Shown here in pieces: positions 27,051 to 40,000 of a stretch of 64,000 nt of DNA (positions are counted from its first letter, which is position 1; every line of letters begins with the position of its first letter). A program made the translations under genes and the position numbers. Below the pieces are notes generated by a model, which did no database searches, was not told where the DNA came from, and was given only the letters and a program-made list of their open reading frames with translations. The stretch spans positions 124,001 to 188,000 of the forward strand of contig JAQGBZ010000055.1 of the NCBI GenBank assembly GCA_034687125.1, read 5' to 3'. The stretch comes from Neelides folsomi (lineage: Eukaryota; Arthropoda; Collembola; Neelipleona; Neelidae).

Positions 27051-27178
27051 ACTGACGTGAGCCAATAATTGACGTGTTCTTCATTTACGTTAAGAATTGT
27101 GCATTTAACTACGAGTGGTTGAGGTAGGTGTATGTACAGTTGAACCATTTTGCTCCAAACTCCAAACAAAATGAAAAA

Positions 27179-27201
27179 CACACACACACACACACACACA
27201 A
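27179..27201. repeat. CA dinucleotide microsatellite, 11 units
   Basis: Uninterrupted (CA)11 in the 3' intergenic region between katanin and CBF-beta. Confidence 0.95.
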
Positions 27202-28082
27202 AGTCCACAAATACCCAAACGGAACCAAATACATCTGGGATGTCTGTGGCTCAGACAAATAAAATTCCAAATGTTCATTTAGAATAAAATTGGTATATTT
27301 TTACATTGAAATTCTTGTTGAATTTGGTGCAGCGGAAGAAGGAACGTGAACAAGTTTAAGTGGCCCTTAAACATTAAAATTACTTTCTTAATTTCTCAAT
27401 GGCTCTTTAATAGTTATAAATTTACAGAAAATGTGACAATGTTGGTACTGTACAATTTCTTAATTTACATCTGTAATGACCCAACTAATAATAACTATTG
27501 CTCACAATTAATTATCGCTTAATGTTAGGTGGATTAATATTTCTGTGCAACTGTCGCTATTTCCTATTCGCTATAGGATGATTCTTCCAATGTTAATAAA
27601 TTATACAAAAGCCTATATTTTATATGATCTTAATTAATCATTAAATTATGATTTTATGATACGTGTGCAAATTTACAAACACTCACCACATTTTTAAAAC
27701 AGGGTAGAAAATACAAAATAAACATCGTTTTTATCATTTTAAAAATAAATTTCTAACCTTTTTTAAACTTTTCAAAATTGGCAATTGATGAGGAAAATCA
27801 AGATTGAAATCATCCGGGATAATCTTTTAAATTAAATTTTGAGTTTTTTATAATCAATATCCTGTTAGTAAATCATTTATCTTATCCAATTTAATTCCTA
27901 ATTTCACTTTATACCGAAGCACTTCAAAAACTTAAAAAGGCACTGAAATGTGTATTAGGTTTGTAGAAAAAATGGAGCTAAATACAAAACGTGTCATTTG
28001 AATTACAAGAATGATTTCAAAATTGAGGAAGGATAGAAATAAGTTCAAAAGAAATAATAAAACTCTATGATTTAATAAATGT

Positions 28083-31000
28083 TTAGTGATGATGCCCATG
28101 GCCGAGTCCTGTGCTCACTTCTGCCTTCTTTCGACTCTGAAAATAAAAAAATACATTTTATTAATTACAGCTGAATTTGCATAATTACATTTATTTATGT
28201 ATAATTATTACATAGCCTAAAATATTAGTAAAGTAATTAACTATTCAAAAATTGAAATAAACCTATCTAATAAACAGCCCTTATTTATTAAGAAGCCCAT
28301 GAAATTTCGGTTTGGGCCATTTGGCCCTGACAGCTTTTCCTTTACATTGTGCTTTTAATTATTGCATACACCATATTTATACTTACAGAATGTATACAGA
28401 ATGTAAGATATTATCTTATATGTACAAAGTATAATTAACATAGGCATAGCATAAGGTAGTCAGTGGGTTCCTCGTGATTAATTTGTCTGCATATTAATTA
28501 ATTATCACCCAATTAAAATTCAGTAGCGTTGAAGGCAATCTCATTGAAAGAAGATGAGAAAGGGTTGAGCCATATATTTAGAACCATTGAGGTCCATTCA
28601 GAACCTCCGTCCAAATTGCACGTAGAGTTTTCCATCTCCCCCTTCCAACATATCCCCCGTTATTATCCAAGAGAAAGGGCGATGATGGGAAAAGATGAAA
28701 GGCCCAACGGGGTCAACCTCTATAATTTTCCATAAAAATCCACATTTTTTCCTTTCAAGTGAAACGGAGATAAAAGTTAGAGATGAAAAGTATTTTTCCC
28801 TTTTCGGACTGGGCGTGAGGAAGTGATTTAACCAAATGGGTGAGTTATGACTTTCCACCAGACCATTTGTGAATTTTAATTCCCTAATGATCTTCTCATC
28901 ATCTGCATTTCTCCTACCATCTCCTTTATTCTCATCTTCTAATATAAATCATCTCCTAACATCTTTTATACAAGACCTTTTGAATACATTGGCTTTTGTA
29001 ATAAATATAAAAAAGCTCAAAAAACTAAATACAAAAAAATCATTTTTATAAAAATCATAACAGCTCCTCCACGGCAAATGAATTGACAAAATAAAGGAAG
29101 ATAGTCGAACCAAGGATTTTGACAATTCATTCGCCGTTGGGGAGTATATATTTAGATGCCAGACGGCTTTGAAATTGACTTTACTTTTGGTATAATTTAT
29201 AATGTACGGTTAGTTAAAGTTGGTAATAAGAATGAAGAAAATGATTTTTAGTTATTTTATAGTATTTGTGTGAGGGTTGGGTCTGAGCGTGAATGTGTTT
29301 GAGGACCAAATTTCCTTCACGTGCCCTCATTATGAATTCTTGCAAGGCCCTCCGAGTTCTCTCCTTGGTTCGTTGAGGCGAATGAGAAATGGAGATTCCC
29401 TGGAGGAGATGAAGATGGAAAAGAGCAGGCTCGGGGATTGAAATGTCAATATGCAAATGAACCCTGCGATTATTTCCTTATGTAAATCCAGTTAGGTTGA
29501 GCAGAACAAGAAGGGGAGGATTTGGACAAAGCAACCAGATGTGGAAGAAAGCGCCCTTTTCTCACTAACAATATTCACATAACCCTTTTTCATAACTCGG
29601 TCCTATATTGAACTCCCTATGATTTTCTATATGATTTCCCTATGGTTTTCTATATGATTTTCAATGATGGTCTCCCAATTGTCCAGTTTGTGTTTATTAA
29701 AACTCGCCCCACTCATTTAATGCCATTACCATACGGGAGGAGAAATGGAGAAGTTGACAAATATAATTAAACCCATTAAACCCAACACTTGCTTTTTCTC
29801 TCACCCAATCGGTTTTGAATCTCTGGATGGGGAAATGTTTTTTATGCCTCTCTCTGTTTAAAGCCGAGGCTCAGTGTGGTGATCATCATGTTTGCATATT
29901 ATGGAGATGAATCAAAGGGAAATCAAAGGGATGATGTCCAAAACACCTCGTGGAGATTCAAAGAGATTTATGACTTTCCCCACTTTTTAATCTGCATATT
30001 AGACCCAGTTCACCCAACTTGCACATGGTCCCAATGAGCGGAAAATTGAATCATCAAAAATTGTTTACAATCAAATTCAAAAATTTAAATTTTGCTAATT
30101 GTTAATCCAACTGTTAGAAAATTTCTGTATCATTCAACCGAATATACAAAACTAGACTTGGTTTAATTAAAATCATAATAATATAATATAATTTTATCCG
30201 ATAAAATTATTAATTTTATCCGAATTCTTAATGAAGATAGGTTTAAACAAATTAAGGTTGAAATTTAAGAGATTGAATGCCCGTAAAATATATTCTGACC
30301 GGTTAAAGGTTATTTCTATCATGTAAAAAGATACACAGATCTAATGAGATATTTGAAACCGATAGTTTTTTGAATGGAAGTAAAGTCAACATTTAAGGAG
30401 GCTTAATGAGGGGAGTCTTCATGACATTCGAGATTCATTTGAATCCCCTTTGGCCCTCGACGTACTTTAAAGGATAAATAAACAAAGAAATTGATGTTAT
30501 TCATCCACCTTCGACCAATCTCAGGGAATCGGATTATGTCAAGCCTTTAATCTCTTATTATACTCCCCTTATTATACTTCGCCCCGAGGTCCCCGACTTA
30601 CCCAACTTAACTCAACCCTATGAATATCCAAATGCCCAATAATTCCCTCCGCCCCAATTAATATAAAACTTGAATAATCCACCCCAACTTGATAAAAAAA
30701 TTCATTCCAAACCCTAGTTTTAATATCAAATTCATTTTTTGGGATTGGAATTTGAGCGCAACTTATACGAGTATTGAACGCGTATTTGAATGCGTATCTT
30801 AAATGGGTATTATTGAGGGAGTATTAATTAATCAAGATGCCATTAGTGAATGAAGTTGATGATGAGGGGGGAATTAAAAAAGGGCCGTCGTGGGTTCCTA
30901 TGATCATCATTCGGGGGCTGAAAAATGATTAAGGAACGTTGGAATTCAATTGGAGGAGGGGGAGTGAGCCCCATTTATAATTCCCGAACCTCCTCTTAAT

Positions 31001-34000
31001 TAAATTCTTCAAATGCCTGAGAGTTTGGGGAAGGGTACGTGATTCATTTTCATTTCACAAAACCACTTCAAGTCCAACCTGGAAACACCCAACTCCCCCG
31101 AAACCACCCGAAAGGCCCGAAATTATACCCAAAACCAAAACTCACCCATATTCTTCCCTAAAACCTCTTTTATAAAATGAATTTAATAAATCTCTATTAA
31201 TAAATTGGATATGAAAATTTGAATAAAATACTGTATTTATTTGGAATACATTATTATAATAAATACATTACGTACCGTGCATTATTACACGGCCGTGTAA
31301 TAATCATTGTAAATAATGAAAATTTGAATAAATTGTCCCATGTGTCCGGACACACGAACATGGGATATTTGAATTAAACATGACCCAGATGATGTAAAAA
31401 AGGTTGAAAAGGGCGAAAGAAAAAGTGCAAATAAAATGCATGCTCCGCCGCGTCCTTCAACTGATCTTTAAAGCAAATTTATCTTTGTGAAAGGAGCAGT
31501 CTCAGAGTTGTAAAGCAAAGAGAGGTGAGAATGAGAACACATTCGCCCTCCACTTAAATGTCACCATCCCTCAACTCCCAACACTCGGACCAACATTAGG
31601 CAATTCCTTACACATTTTAAGTCCAATCTTCCTGTCAGCCCCGACATTTTATATGCAGCCTGATCGCCATTTAACACAAAGTGTCCGCTCTCATCCCTTC
31701 ATGTAAAAAAGGAAGGGGAGAATCCCCATTTGAATTTGATCCGACATGGAGAGGGAAGCTCAAACATTTTTAGGACCAAGGCGTGCGCTAATTTAAATCC
31801 CTCAATTGTTCATCTCGTTCATGTCAAAATACTTCCCAATGTGTCCCATATACATACTACATATACAATTTCAATATATGTAATACCAAATACATAGCAA
31901 ATATCATATACAGTATTTCTCCTATATTTCACTTTATGAGTACCGAGTGAATGTATATGATCTGTATGTAAATTGATCAAAGTCGGATCTTATTATAAGA
32001 ATTATGACCCATGAGGAAGATGTGTCGAATAGATGGACAATGAAAAGAGATTCATAATACAAGTGAGGGGAGCATTTGAAACCGACATGTCAATTGATGA
32101 TTTTGAATAATTTAAATTTCATTTTGCATAGTGATTGAATCCCCACCCGGCCGACCTCCTCATTTTACACTTGTTACAATGTGAGAATGAATACACAAGT
32201 GGAGACAATTGCTTTCCATACATTGCAATATTCACGAGCAAGTGGACCTGTCCTTTGTCCCATCTCTCGAGTCTCGTGTCTCTCATGCCCCATTATTTCC
32301 TTCATAGGAGAAATTCAAACAATTATAACAATCCGACCAAAGTTCAAAGGGAACTCGAATGAATAAATTCGAAAAAATCACATCGATAACAAAAATGTTT
32401 TTAACTCTTTTATTATCGATGGGTGTTTTGGCCACAACCACCTTGACTTATAGCGACCGTGAACTAGAGAACCAAATTCCCTTACAATGAGCTTTGCTTT
32501 ATAACAATGTTGACCAAAAACCAGACAACGCAAAATGCATATGATATAATGATATATCTCAATATTAGAAAATGTCGGTGAAGGTTTCAAACCCAATAGG
32601 AATTTGTACGAGAATGGTATGAGAATTTTGTCTGGGTTTTATATGAGTTATAAAGAAGGATTTATAATGTGGAAGACAGTGGACGTGAGGCGAGGAATTA
32701 GAAGGGAAACCAAAGCGAACCCGCGGTTTGCAACTCCCAATGAAAATGTATTGAGGAGGCCTGGCGTTTCAATTAGGGTCCGGAGGAGAGAAAAGGAGAC
32801 CCAAAAGAGTGGGCGTCAATTACCAAACTCAATTGGCCCTCTTGACCATCACAACACTCAACCGAAATCCCCGACACTTCCACACTGATTTATGACCACC
32901 CGATTGATCCTCAACCTTTTACCAAATTTACGACAAATTTCAAACCGCTGGCCACCCGTTTCAAATCCAAACTCACACATAGCCCGAATAATCCTAAACC
33001 TCATTACTTTGGATTGCTTTATTTTCCTTTACTTTGAATTGCTAAATTTTATTTTGATTTCTTTGCTCTGCTTTTCTTGTATGAAACAGTATGAAACTAG
33101 AGCTATGAATAAGGGGAAAACGGTAAGGAACACAAAAGCCAATTGAACGTTGGTTAAATACGATTTGAATTTTAATTCCGTTTAAATTCGAGGAACCAGA
33201 ATTGGGTTCTTCGCGTTTTCTACTTAAAGGAGAAGATTGAATGGGCTCAGCTCGAAACCTCTTGATGTTAAAGAAGGGAAACTCAGAGATTTACAAACAA
33301 ACTCAACTTTCTTTCTTTTCCATTTTTTAACTCGGGGAGGTTTAAAGGGCCCAAGAGGGAAATTACGGGGGCAGAGAAGCGGGAAGGTAAAAGGGGAACC
33401 GCATATCAAATCTCCCTATTTCCCTACTTCTTTTTACAAACACTTTTTCTCATCGACTTTACCAGAACTTTACCAGTATATGTTGACAGTAAACATATAA
33501 AACCTCATACATATTGTAAATGCATTTCCTATAGTTGCTATTCTGAATATCTTTCACAATGTCTCTTTGTATCTTAAAATGCATTAATCCAAAAGTAAAC
33601 CAAAAAAGGAAAAAGCTCATAAAAACTGCAAACTCTTAGCTAAAGACGAACTTCTATAAGAACTTTGTGCATAAAAGTGAATTTTATTTACCTCCAATTC
33701 TGACTCGGTTCGATCCTGCTGACCACAATAAGTCCGTTGTTTTTCTTCAAAATCTCGGAGTCGTTGATTGTACCTCTCGATCTGCTCCCTCAAAATCGCG
33801 TCTTCAATCTAAAAATTCAAAAACACCGCCTCATTAGTATTCAACTAATTTAGTCAATTTACTCCAAAAATCATGTTCTCGAAATTCTGTATATAATAAT
33901 AAATTTAAAAATTGAGCATATTTATGCTAACAATATATCGCTGCTAAAAATATCCAACTAATGTAAAATATATGGTATACTTCTATAATGAAATATTTTT

Positions 34001-37000
34001 AAACTTACGTGTGCGGCTTCTTCGTCATATTCTAAGCACCCGACTCCGTCGAGCCGATCGAGGTCGAGCCATCCTTTCCACCGAACACAAACTCCGTTCA
34101 TGATTAAAAGTGACCTCAAGTGGACCTGGAAAAGAAAAGAAGGTCGTTTTTTACAACCACTCAATCACTCCGTGACATCCAACCCGTGTCAAAAATGATC
34201 CCTTCCTTATCAACCCGGACCGTTACTTTATGACCCTCCTACTTGCATTACCCTCTACTTATATTACTCCCTCGTGTTTAAAATACCCATGATCGAAAGT
34301 GAGTCTTGGGCCTTGAGCTCCTGTCCTTATACCAATTTCTTATTGATCCTTGTAGGATTCATACAAATAAATATGTAAGTATACAAAATTGGTATATTCT
34401 ATATTGGTATTCCTTATAAGTTGATATTATATACGGGTGTAATATATTTGTATTTATATTGATAAACCGTTGGGAGCCATATAATAAAAATAATAGAAAA
34501 ATGAAGGTGACCCGTCGAGTCACAAAGGAATAAATAGAGCAATGCAGTATGAACCTGGTTATTAAGAAAAAGAATTCCCAGAATTTCTTCCCTTTGAACT
34601 CCACTGGAGAAATTTCCCTTCTTTACCGCTTTATGAAAATTTTGTCGTCGTTTAATGGACAATTGAAGGGAAGGTGATTGAAGCAAAGGCAGCTTTGGCG
34701 AACCTTTAGAAAAATGAAGTTGTCAAAAGTGACAGAGGGGAGGAGGAAATTTTAAAATTGACAAGTCGCCGCCTTTGACTTTTCTTCAACTTTCCCATTG
34801 AGCTCTTCGCCCTGGATGTTCCGACATGTCAAATAGACACACATGGTGACATGGGAGACAAAAGGGAGGAAATTCGGGGCGTGTAGACTTGCCACGCTTC
34901 AATTCAATTGTCCTATTTTACTCTCCAAGCATTCATCAAATTGTACATCAAAATGGCATTTTTTATACTTCACTAGGTACGTACATAGATAACAAGTCTG
35001 GACAAGGGAAAGAACAATTCGGGCACGTACAAAACACTTCTTATGAATTTTTCCATACCTGCATTGGTTAATATTAAATATTTGAGGAATATTTGGTTAA
35101 TATAGTTGAAATGGTTTATAAGTATCTGTTTTTATTTGGTTATGATATACTGGTAAATAGTTTTGGTCTTTTGGTGGATGAAGATGGTTTGGGCATGGTC
35201 TTATGGTGAGGCTGTTCGGTTATTTACTAGACCCACTTCTATAGACTTCATTGATTAAAAACATCCGAGTTGGAGCCATTACGGTTAACCCAAAACCCAA
35301 AAGCGCCTTTTGTTTAATACTATTTTAATCTCACGCTCTCCTAACTCCCTTACCAGTGGATTTAATAGACACATATTTTACAAATACCTGACAAATACCA
35401 ATGAAGTGAACGAGGTAAAAATTCCATTGTTTAAATTAAAATAAAAACTAAATTTTGAACTTTTTGAAAGAAATCACAATTTTGATTAAAAAGAAAATAA
35501 AACAATTTCAAGCATTCCAGCTGCCTCAATTTTGCCTTTTTTGGTGGTTGAATTTGATATTTTTCGACGTTGCATGTAATTGGGTGTATAAAAGAGTCAA
35601 GGTCCGTTTTGTTATATAAAAAATGGGTGAAATTGGTGAGTTTTATTGCCATTGATAGAAAAATTATATAAAAATGGAAATGGGATTTGACCGTGTCGCA
35701 CTTTGGTGTGTTTTATGACTAATTGGGAATGAGTTTTATCAAAGGAGTTGCCATCCAATAAATTAGGGTTCAAGACAGCGGATCTAATTTTGGAATCTTT
35801 GATATTGGGCGACCATCGGGGAGTTTGTGAGGGCTTTGAAACAAGGGCAGTTTTGATATAAAGAGACATATAGAGATGCTCCCGAGTGCGGAATCAATTG
35901 AAAAGGGAGGACAGAGTTAATTCACACATATAAATTTCTCCTTTTTTCAAGAACAAACAAAACAAAAGGGGTGAAAGGGTCGGGCCGATAAAAAAAAGAA
36001 ATTTCTCCTTTGATTTTATTCGATGGGTTAGAAAATTGGGGGACTTGGCCCCTCACACGCGTTCCTCTCGGCCCAAAACTCCCTCCCCAATTTACAATTT
36101 CAAGGATCCACACATATGTGGAGTGATAAATAACCTTATGTATGAGGAGACATGAGATGATATACTCGATACTATTACTTTAATAATATGTATTCTCCCC
36201 TCTGTGTATGGTTATATAGTAAGTGTAGTTATATTCATCTTTATTAACGTTAGCGCCGAATTGATTTGCGACTATTCAACTTGCGACTCCTACATCATTC
36301 CCTTACAAAGTTCTAACAAATCGATTGACGGGGACGAGATTTCATACTAAATCCATCATGTCACCAAAGGGAGTCCCAAGCGACCAGTCCGAAATTCCAA
36401 TCCTCCTACGAAGTCTAGACCTCATGCTCAAACTCTCCAAACTTCCCACTATCCATCTTCAACTAAATTCAACACCAAGAATGTTCACAATTTCCTAAAT
36501 GTTATTTATTAACCTTAAAACCTCGAAAAATATCACAAAGCTGAGATTAAGATCGCTGTAAAGTAAAATGTACTAAAGTTAAATGTATAAAATAAGTTAA
36601 GTTATATAAAATGAGCAAAAGTATTCTTAATTCTAATAAAGGAACTTTTTGTTAATCCAATTTAACCATTTTAAATTCAATGCAGTAATTCAGCCCAAGT
36701 CGGGAATTCGAAGATTCCTGCTGTTTTGAAGCAACTGGGCTGTTATGGGGTGATGGAAGTGAAAAGAGGATAAGTATTATTTGAAAGGGGTTAATTGAAC
36801 AATTTGGTCCTTGATTCTCCCATGGTGAGTTGTAAATGGGCCATGTTGGGAATTTGGGAGTCATTTGAATTCGGCCCTTGGAGTCTCCACAAAGGTGGAT
36901 GGTGACAAAGGTAGTGGGCAACCCTTTCACATCCACAATTCCCCATTGTGAGGGTCCATTCGGAACGAAACAATATTTGAGTCAAATTGTCACACTCCAT

Positions 37001-40000
37001 TACACTCCGTCCTCATCCAAGACTCTTTCTCTCCATTTATTACTCTCAACCCTCTGCTTTGCTTGACAATCTCCGTCCAAAATTCAAACTCCCAGTCAGA
37101 GTGACAAGAGATGAAAAGAGTTTTTTCCTTGAACAAATCAAACGTCGTCTTATCAAATCCGCTCCCTTCCCTTTCAACATCCACGCAACCCTTAATTTCT
37201 CACAACAATCATTTCTCCCGCCCCAGAAGGAAAACTAACCTTTAGTTCTCACACATTACACAATTTCCTTTTCATCCAACTTGATCTTATTAAATCATGA
37301 ACTTTATGAAAAAAAGAAGGGAAAATTTAAGTAATTACATAGTGAATAATTTAGATAATCATTCGCACCTCAACATTTCAATAAAGAGAGGTCAACAGAA
37401 GGGCAAAAGGGTCAAATAGAAAATAAACCTGTTGTGAATCTTGCGAACCTAATATTTATAATAGCCCTTGTTATGCCTTGGTTAAAAATGGGAAAAAAGA
37501 ATTGAAGTATGGGAATGAATGGGCCAAGCACCCTTAACGTATTCTTCGCGGTGGTGTTGGTTGAATTTGTTAAAAGTGGGAGCTTGGGGAGGAAAAAATA
37601 TTTCAAGTTTATGAATGAACTTGCCGTCGTTTAGAGGTTTAAGGGCAAAAAATATCAAACAATTTTTCCTCTATTATCCAACATCATCCAACGTAACCTC
37701 TGAGGAATCTCCACCGATATTTTTTAAATATAAAATAATTCTTTACAACATTAAATAATGACAAGTCCTGTCTATACAACTTGGGATAATAAGTATGTAA
37801 CAGCCACAATTATGTAAAAAAAGATATGGAAAAAAGGTAAAGATTGACAGAATACGTCAAGTTATGTAAAAGTTCAATAAAGGAGATTTCAATCCCACCT
37901 TAAATCTCTCGAGGTGAAGCGAAAGCTGCAGATCTCATAGGGCGCGTAATTGAGCCCACTTTAATGTAAAAAATATCCTCGGGTGGATTAAAAGTAACAA
38001 AAAGATTGAGGATTCAAAACCCCGATTTTTCCACCAATTTCCTCTTTTATTAAACATTATAACCATTAACCTAACATAGTAAAAATAAACGCTTAAGGCC
38101 CTCCAATACCAATACACTTCATATTCAATCATTTTCAATATTATATGTATAAAATATTCCTTTTGTAAATAAGGTAAAATATGTTGAATTGAACCTTTTG
38201 CATCCCCTCAAGATATTTTTGTGCAAATTCATTGAAATGTGGATCGGCGGGAGACGATAGAAATTCACAAGGGCCATGTTTTCCCTCAATTGTGAAAATG
38301 GAGTCATCGGAGTTGAGATCAATTCAATTCCGTTACAATTTCCCTTCCATATGCCCCTTCTGAAATGGGCGACCATTTCCATGTTAATGGAAGGACAAAA
38401 GGGGGGTGAATAAAGTACAGTGATGGAAGTGGAGTGTAATACGTTGACACTTCGACTCCCCTTTTGTCCCATTCAAATATTCGGCCCTCCATGAGCTGCC
38501 TTCATCAAGACCATTTCATAGGATTCTCTTCAATTGAATTTCTCATATAAATTCCATATAAGTTTGATGCTGCTTAAATGCAATATGCCAGAGATATCCT
38601 ATATATGGTACTTATATTAGAATAATATTATAAGAATATTTGTATATAAAACTCATCACTCTCGTATGAGTCCCTAAAGGGAATTTTTTGACCGTATCTA
38701 ATTTAAGGAACAGATTCGCGACTTTTGCCCTCATTTGTCATGTTTTTATTGGAACACAGAGCCGTCCCTAATTGAATTAATGAACCTAAAGGGTTTTGAT
38801 TGAACAGATGAACAATTGATGTTATTATTACACATTCGGATGGCAAGTGTGAGTGTCTTTCTATCTGTCTGCCAAAGGACTTTTTGACTAATGATCCCAA
38901 TTTCATTCAGGAACAGATGTTTTTCTGCACAGAACCTCCTTTATTATTCCAATACGGAAAGAATTCAGAGGAAGGGTGAAAATAAATTGAGGATCAATTC
39001 ACACCTTCTATAAACATCATATCATTTCCAAGAATCTTGTATAAACCTAATATAGAATTTCATAGAAATTCTCATATTAAATTTCATATATAGAATTTCG
39101 TATGGAATTTCATTCAGGATTTATACTTGCCATGTTCCTAATAATGGTCCGGACAGTTGTATTAGTCAGACAGAACTGAAAGTTATCGAGTATATCTGAG
39201 ATTTATATAATTTGATATATTTGGGGTAGTTATAGTAGATTGTGATAGATTGCGAAAGATCCCGTCGTTGTGTAATGATATGGCGCGAGATTTTGGATGG
39301 GAAAGTGTGGAAAATGGACACCCGCAGCGGAGGCTGACACCCTGCTTGAGACCCCCATTGGAGCCCCAGTCTGGATGTCAATCTTTTAGTCGCGGCGGAG
39401 AGTGGCGGACCAAATTGGAGACTCCCCGAGTTATCAACAACACTCGCCTTCAACCCACCCGGGAACCAAGGCGAGTTGAATAAGGTGAACCCCATTTATC
39501 AAAATGACAACAGAGGAGATTCCCACGGAGGGAAATGAACCGTCATACCCAATATACATAATTCCTATATTAACTCTTCATAATGACTTTCTCTTTCTTT
39601 ATTAAAAACAATATAATTCAAAGAATCCGTAGATACGGCACGGGTATTATAGTTTCATTCCGGCGATCTTGTACAAGCCGCACCAGATCGCCGGCACAAA
39701 TCTATTAATTATATTACATTTAAACATTAATAAAAATTTATAAAATAAAAATTAACGACTTGAAACTTTTGAAAGAAATTGATCAATTCTTTCAAAAGTT
39801 TTCAACTCGTTGATTTTTATATTATAAAATCTTATTAATATTTAAATGCAATACAATTTAACAGATTTGTGCCGTCGATCTCATACGGGGCCCCATGTGA
39901 GATTGACTACATAAAACTATCATACCCGTCCGTACCGTACGTATAGTAGAAAAAGGAATACATATATTTTGATGTGGATGATGAAGGTGAGTAAATGGGA

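Larger units (their letters stand above)
16400..28082. other. Intergenic region between the convergent katanin and CBF-beta genes
   Basis: About 11.7 kb with no gene I can support. The part from 16400 to 17750 is extremely AT-rich. Beyond that, AT-rich patches alternate with moderately GC-rich segments. Short open frames (for example 19279-19707 plus, 20834-21205 minus, 25261-25587 minus) have no recognisable similarity, no splice partners and atypical composition. Short repeats within it are listed separately. Confidence 0.65.
28137..33691 (-). other. CBF-beta intron 5, 5.6 kb
   Basis: Donor GTAAAT after ...SELE and acceptor TTTTCAG before the final 17-codon exon. Mixed AT-rich and moderately GC-rich sequence with no nested gene supported. 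It contains a 23 bp doublet at 29615-29660 and the palindromes at 31281-31364. Short open frames around 28529-29051, 29214-29456 and 32135-33500 resemble nothing known. Confidence 0.7.

Noticed and set aside
27119-27150. TGAGGTAG-containing sequence reminiscent of the let-7 seed
   Set aside because: Only the first eight or so bases match; the remainder diverges from let-7 and no stable precursor hairpin is evident.
33699-33716. GGTTCGATCC, a tRNA B-box-like sequence
   Set aside because: It lies inside CBF-beta exon 5, no cloverleaf can be drawn around it, and there is no A-box at the right distance.
35380-35400. Candidate recursive splice site (minus strand TTTGTCAG/GTATTT) in CBF-beta intron 3
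   Set aside because: The donor half departs from the GTAAGN/GTAAAT donors used by this gene, and the pyrimidine tract is weak; without RNA data it is not distinguishable from chance.
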